34,724 nt of DNA from an uncultured Actinomycetes bacterium. Its GTDB lineage: Bacteria > Actinomycetota > Actinomycetes > Nanopelagicales > Nanopelagicaceae. Made by a program: the position numbers and the translations under genes. Location of the stretch: the NCBI GenBank assembly GCA_903873185.1, contig CAIQNN010000009.1, forward strand, positions 1-34,724, written 5' to 3'. Positions within the stretch are counted from its first letter, which is position 1. Every line of letters starts with the position of its first letter. Positions 32,273 to 34,724 of the stretch are shown one piece after another. The notes beneath the pieces are model-generated. The model did no database searches, was not told the DNA's origin, and saw only the letters and a list, made by a program, of their open reading frames with translations.

Positions 32273-33193
32273 TTGCTAGGTCTTTTAACGGTAGTAATTG
32301 GCGCTCTCGTAGCGCTGCAATCAAGGCTAAATGGTCAACTAGCAACTGCCGTTCATAACGGAATTGGCGGGGCAGTACTCTCTAACTTAGTCGGCTTCTC
32401 GCTGCTTTGGATCTTGGTATTTAGCATGAAGCGCGAGCGCGCTGGCTTGAAGCGGGTCTTTGCAGCTTACCGCGCCAAAGAGGTAAAGATTTGGGAATTC
32501 TTTGGTGGTTTTGGCGGCGGCTTCTTCTTAGCAATTCAAAGTATTGCGGTTCCGCAAGTTGGTGTTGCAATCTTCACGATTGGCACCATCGGTGGACAGA
32601 CTGTTACCTCTTTAGTTGTAGATAAAATTGGAATCTCGCCCAGCGGCAAGAAGCACATCACAGTGCCTCGGGTGGTAGGCGCCGCGGTTACCTTAATTGC
32701 TGTGACTATTGCAGTGTGGCCGGAATTAAATGGTAAGAATTTGAAATTCCTGCCGATTATTCTCTCAATTTTGGTTGGCGTAGTTGTTGCATTCCAACAG
32801 GCACTTAATGCGCGAATTAATGTTATTTCTACGAGGCCACTGGCCACCGCTTGGTTTAACTTCACTGTTGGAACCTGCGTACTTTTAATTGTCTTCGCAA
32901 TCAATTTGCTCGGAGGTGGCCACTTGAGTCATTTGCCCAGCAATCCTTGGCTATACCTCGGTGGGCCACTCGGTCTGATCTTTATCGCGGGTTCGGCCTA
33001 TGTCGTGAAATCGCTCGGGGTGCTGAACTTTATAATCTTCAGCGTCACCGGACAGTTGATTGGCGCCTTGTTACTTGATTGGTTAGCTCCGGCCACAAAG
33101 GGTGGACTCAGTAGTTACCTGGTCTTTGGAACCTTGATGACTTTGGTATCGATCGCAGCTTCGCAGCTGTATGAGCGAAAGACGACCGTTTAG
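32273..33193 (+). CDS. DMT-superfamily transporter, YdcZ (DUF606) type
   Basis: 306 residues with about 10 hydrophobic helices in two repeated halves. Each half opens with the same kind of helix: VVIGALVALQSRLNGQLATAV near the start and SILVGVVVAFQQALNARINV near 166-185, the QxxxNxxL pattern of DUF606 proteins. The two halves correspond to two copies of the short YdcZ protein. Substrate unknown. No ATG is available; TTG at 32273 is the best start because LGLLTVVIGALVALQ must be included. The ribosome site is weak. It starts 41 nt after the LCP gene, on the same strand. Confidence 0.85.
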   Translation: MLGLLTVVIGALVALQSRLNGQLATAVHNGIGGAVLSNLVGFSLLWILVFSMKRERAGLKRVFAAYRAKEVKIWEFFGGFGGGFFLAIQSIAVPQVGVAIFTIGTIGGQTVTSLVVDKIGISPSGKKHITVPRVVGAAVTLIAVTIAVWPELNGKNLKFLPIILSILVGVVVAFQQALNARINVISTRPLATAWFNFTVGTCVLLIVFAINLLGGGHLSHLPSNPWLYLGGPLGLIFIAGSAYVVKSLGVLNFIIFSVTGQLIGALLLDWLAPATKGGLSSYLVFGTLMTLVSIAASQLYERKTTV

Positions 33194-33399
33194 TCGTCCT
33201 CGCCTCCAGCGGAGCCAAGAACAACGGGCTTAGTAGTAGCGAGGTTCGCTACCGGAGCTGATTTTGTAGCGGTCACGGTCGAAGCAGTCGAAGCGGAAGA
33301 AGCGCTTAGCCCAGGCGTCGAATTGCTAGGAAGCTGGGTATAGGTAACGCCACCGGCGAGGATTAAGCCAAAGGCCAAGATTGCGATATGTCGTTTCAT
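33190..33399 (-). CDS. Small secreted or membrane-anchored protein
   Basis: 69 residues. MKRHIAILAFGLILAGGVTYTQ is a good signal/anchor helix, followed by a low-complexity Ser/Thr/Ala-rich segment and an acidic end (GSAGGEDD). It resembles no family I know. Positive N-terminus, helix and disordered tail make it a plausible exported peptide. A CATAGT box 6 nt before the ATG fits a leaderless start. Its last 4 nt overlap the end of the YdcZ-type gene. It could be a chance frame, but the signal is convincing. Confidence 0.5.
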   Translation of the reverse strand: MKRHIAILAFGLILAGGVTYTQLPSNSTPGLSASSASTASTVTATKSAPVANLATTKPVVLGSAGGEDD

Positions 33400-33496
33400 G
33401 CCCTAACTATGGGAGACCCGCCTGCGACGAAGGTGGGAAGTTTCTGAGAGTCGGCTGGTAATACTTTACTAGAGGGATGCGTGGGAGAATCTCTCC

Positions 33497-34084
33497 ATGC
33501 CCAAAATCCAGGCTCCAAACCTCGCCGCCCACCGGGAATTTCGGCGCCAGCAGTTAATGGCTGCTGCGATGGAGTTGGCTCTAGCTGATGGCGCACAGGC
33601 GATCACGGTAGCCGCAGTCGCCGCTAAGGCGGGTTTGGCAAGATCATCAATCTATGAATATTTTTCTAGCTCTGCCGACCTAGTCGCTGACTTAGTAATT
33701 GAAGAGCTGGATTACTACACCTTGCGATTAGCAGATGCCATTAAAGGCGCTGAAGATCCATTTGAAAAGTTATCGCTTTGGATCGCTGAAGGGCTTCGCT
33801 ACGTTGCCGATGGCCGCCACATGTTGGTTAAGTCTTTAAATACCATTACAACTCCCGAGTACCGTAAAGAAGAGATCGCCTTGGGCCACCGGAAATTAAT
33901 TGCGCCGCTTAGAGAAGCGCTCGTTGCCACCGGAATAAAAGATTTGGCAATGGCTTCCGCATTTATATCAAGCATCACAGATGCTGCAAGTATTCGAATT
34001 GAATCCGGAAATGCAGCAGAGCCCGAAATCCACAACGCGACGCTATTCGCGATCGCTGGACTTCGAGCCCTGGCTACTATCTAG
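33497..34084 (+). CDS. TetR-family transcriptional regulator
   Basis: 195 residues. The N-terminal helix-turn-helix is at about 15-65 (RRQQLMAAAMELALADGAQ, TVAAVAAKAGLARSSIYEYFSS), with the family's ITVAAVAAKAGLARSSIYEYF recognition region. The rest is a helical ligand-binding domain with no recognisable effector motif. GTGGGAG 9 nt or so before ATG at 33497 serves as ribosome site. Targets could include the divergent small-protein gene (97 nt away) or its own promoter. It abuts the opposing secreted-protein gene with no gap: its TAG ends at 34084 and the other stop begins at 34085. Confidence 0.92.
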   Translation: MPKIQAPNLAAHREFRRQQLMAAAMELALADGAQAITVAAVAAKAGLARSSIYEYFSSSADLVADLVIEELDYYTLRLADAIKGAEDPFEKLSLWIAEGLRYVADGRHMLVKSLNTITTPEYRKEEIALGHRKLIAPLREALVATGIKDLAMASAFISSITDAASIRIESGNAAEPEIHNATLFAIAGLRALATI

Positions 34085-34723
34085 TTATTTAGTAACTGCC
34101 AACGAGATCTTGGCCGAGTATGGGCCAAACAAACCGTTGCGCGCGCCAGCTGTGGCGCTCAAAATACAAGTTCCACTCTTGAGAACTTTTACATTGTTTG
34201 CTGCAACTGTGCAGACCTTTGGCGATGAACTCTTATAGGAAATTTTCTCACCGAAGTTAGTTAATTTAGCCAATACAATTTTCTTGGCTCTGACGCTCTG
34301 TGCCATAGAGGAAGTTGAAGTCTGAACTCCCGGCGCTAAGTTAAATGGGTAGTGCGAGGTCTTTGGTGCCGCTGTCGCACCACCTGGTGAGGTAACGGCG
34401 ATATCGCATTGGCCAGCGCCCTTGAGCGCAGTAATAGTGGTTCCTGTTAGTGCACATTCTGGGGTGTATGACTTCAATGTAACCGCGGCACCAGAACTAG
34501 TTGTGATTACAAAAGTGATCGGGCTTCGATAGTTCAGGGTTCCTGGGACGTTAGGCGCAACAACGACACCGTTTACGGTTACGGAGATGGTGTCCGAAGG
34601 AAGCGCCGCCGTCGTAGGAACAGCGCTGGCGGCTGCGAAGGTGATTGGTATGAACTGATCTTGTGAAGTATCAGTAGATGCGGTGTGATCTAGTCGGACA
34701 AAGATGCCACAGACAACTTTGGA
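34085..34723 (-). CDS. Secreted/surface protein, C-terminal part (runs off window)
   Basis: The frame is open from the stop at 34085 to the window edge (about 212 codons), so the gene begins outside. The visible part is Thr/Ser/Val/Ala-rich and beta-type: TISVTVNGVVVAPNVPGTL, FVITTSSGAAVTLKSYTPEC and VCTVAANNVKVLKSGTCIL are repeated Ig-like/bacterial surface-domain strands. Paired cysteines (for example in PECALTG with GQCDIAV, and KVCTV with GTCIL) probably form disulfides, which fits export. No cell-wall anchor (LPXTG) is present at the C-terminus. The function is unknown. A TTG inside the frame (34477) is not the real start because the reading frame continues upstream. Confidence 0.75.
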   Translation of the reverse strand, partial: SKVVCGIFVRLDHTASTDTSQDQFIPITFAAASAVPTTAALPSDTISVTVNGVVVAPNVPGTLNYRSPITFVITTSSGAAVTLKSYTPECALTGTTITALKGAGQCDIAVTSPGGATAAPKTSHYPFNLAPGVQTSTSSMAQSVRAKKIVLAKLTNFGEKISYKSSSPKVCTVAANNVKVLKSGTCILSATAGARNGLFGPYSAKISLAVTK

Positions 34724-34724
34724 A

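Noticed and set aside
1-34724. Mobile elements, CRISPR arrays, tRNA or rRNA genes
   Set aside because: No transposase or integrase frame, no regularly spaced repeats and no tRNA-like or rRNA-like sequence were seen by eye.

Overview
The window looks like chromosomal DNA from an actinobacterium with a roughly balanced GC content. The organism is an inference. It rests on a fused alpha/beta 2-oxoacid dehydrogenase E1, LytR-CpsA-Psr and PIG-V-type cell-envelope proteins, a trypsin-like protease with a PDZ domain, very tight gene packing, and many apparently leaderless starts (TAnnnT box 6-8 nt before ATG). A streamlined freshwater lineage such as Nanopelagicales is my best guess. I see no tRNA, rRNA, IS element, phage gene or CRISPR array, and no gap over 300 bases lacks a gene.

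Layout. 1-3520: the cut-off start of a GH13 glucosidase, an HtrA-like protease, a GNAT acetyltransferase, and an MFS transporter whose 5' end is out of frame at a T9 run. 3480-7778: a minus-strand operon of MFS, small two-helix membrane protein, amidase and MFS. 7823-8932: a PIG-V-like mannosyltransferase. 8957-13740: a divergent module with E2 and fused E1 of a 2-oxoacid dehydrogenase on the minus strand and a VOC protein plus a GntR/FCD regulator on the plus strand. A perfect palindrome ATTGGATCCAAT and a degenerate copy lie between the two arms. 13721-20115: a run of oxidoreductases (Dabb protein, ketopantoate-reductase-like, PRISE-type reductase, SDR, two zinc-type MDRs, 3-hydroxyisobutyrate-dehydrogenase-like).

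20116-30235 is the most coherent and most unusual block. It encodes a ribose-type ABC importer made of a free permease, a secreted binding protein, and an ATPase fused to a second permease. A butanediol/sorbitol-dehydrogenase-like enzyme follows. Next come a VOC protein, an XRE-cupin regulator, an M24 (aminopeptidase-P/creatinase/DddP fold) protein with one metal ligand changed to Cys, and a stand-alone EboE-like TIM-barrel protein. A 15-bp motif, [C/T]AGTGTTWAC[A/T]AGG[G/A], occurs in the promoter regions of the ABC operon, the VOC/XRE divergent pair and the M24-eboE pair. I infer that this block is one regulon run by the XRE-cupin protein for import and catabolism of an unidentified small molecule.

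30241-34724: an S51 peptidase divergent from an LCP-family ligase, a YdcZ-type DMT transporter, a small secreted or anchored protein, a TetR regulator, and the C-terminal part of a secreted protein that runs off the window.
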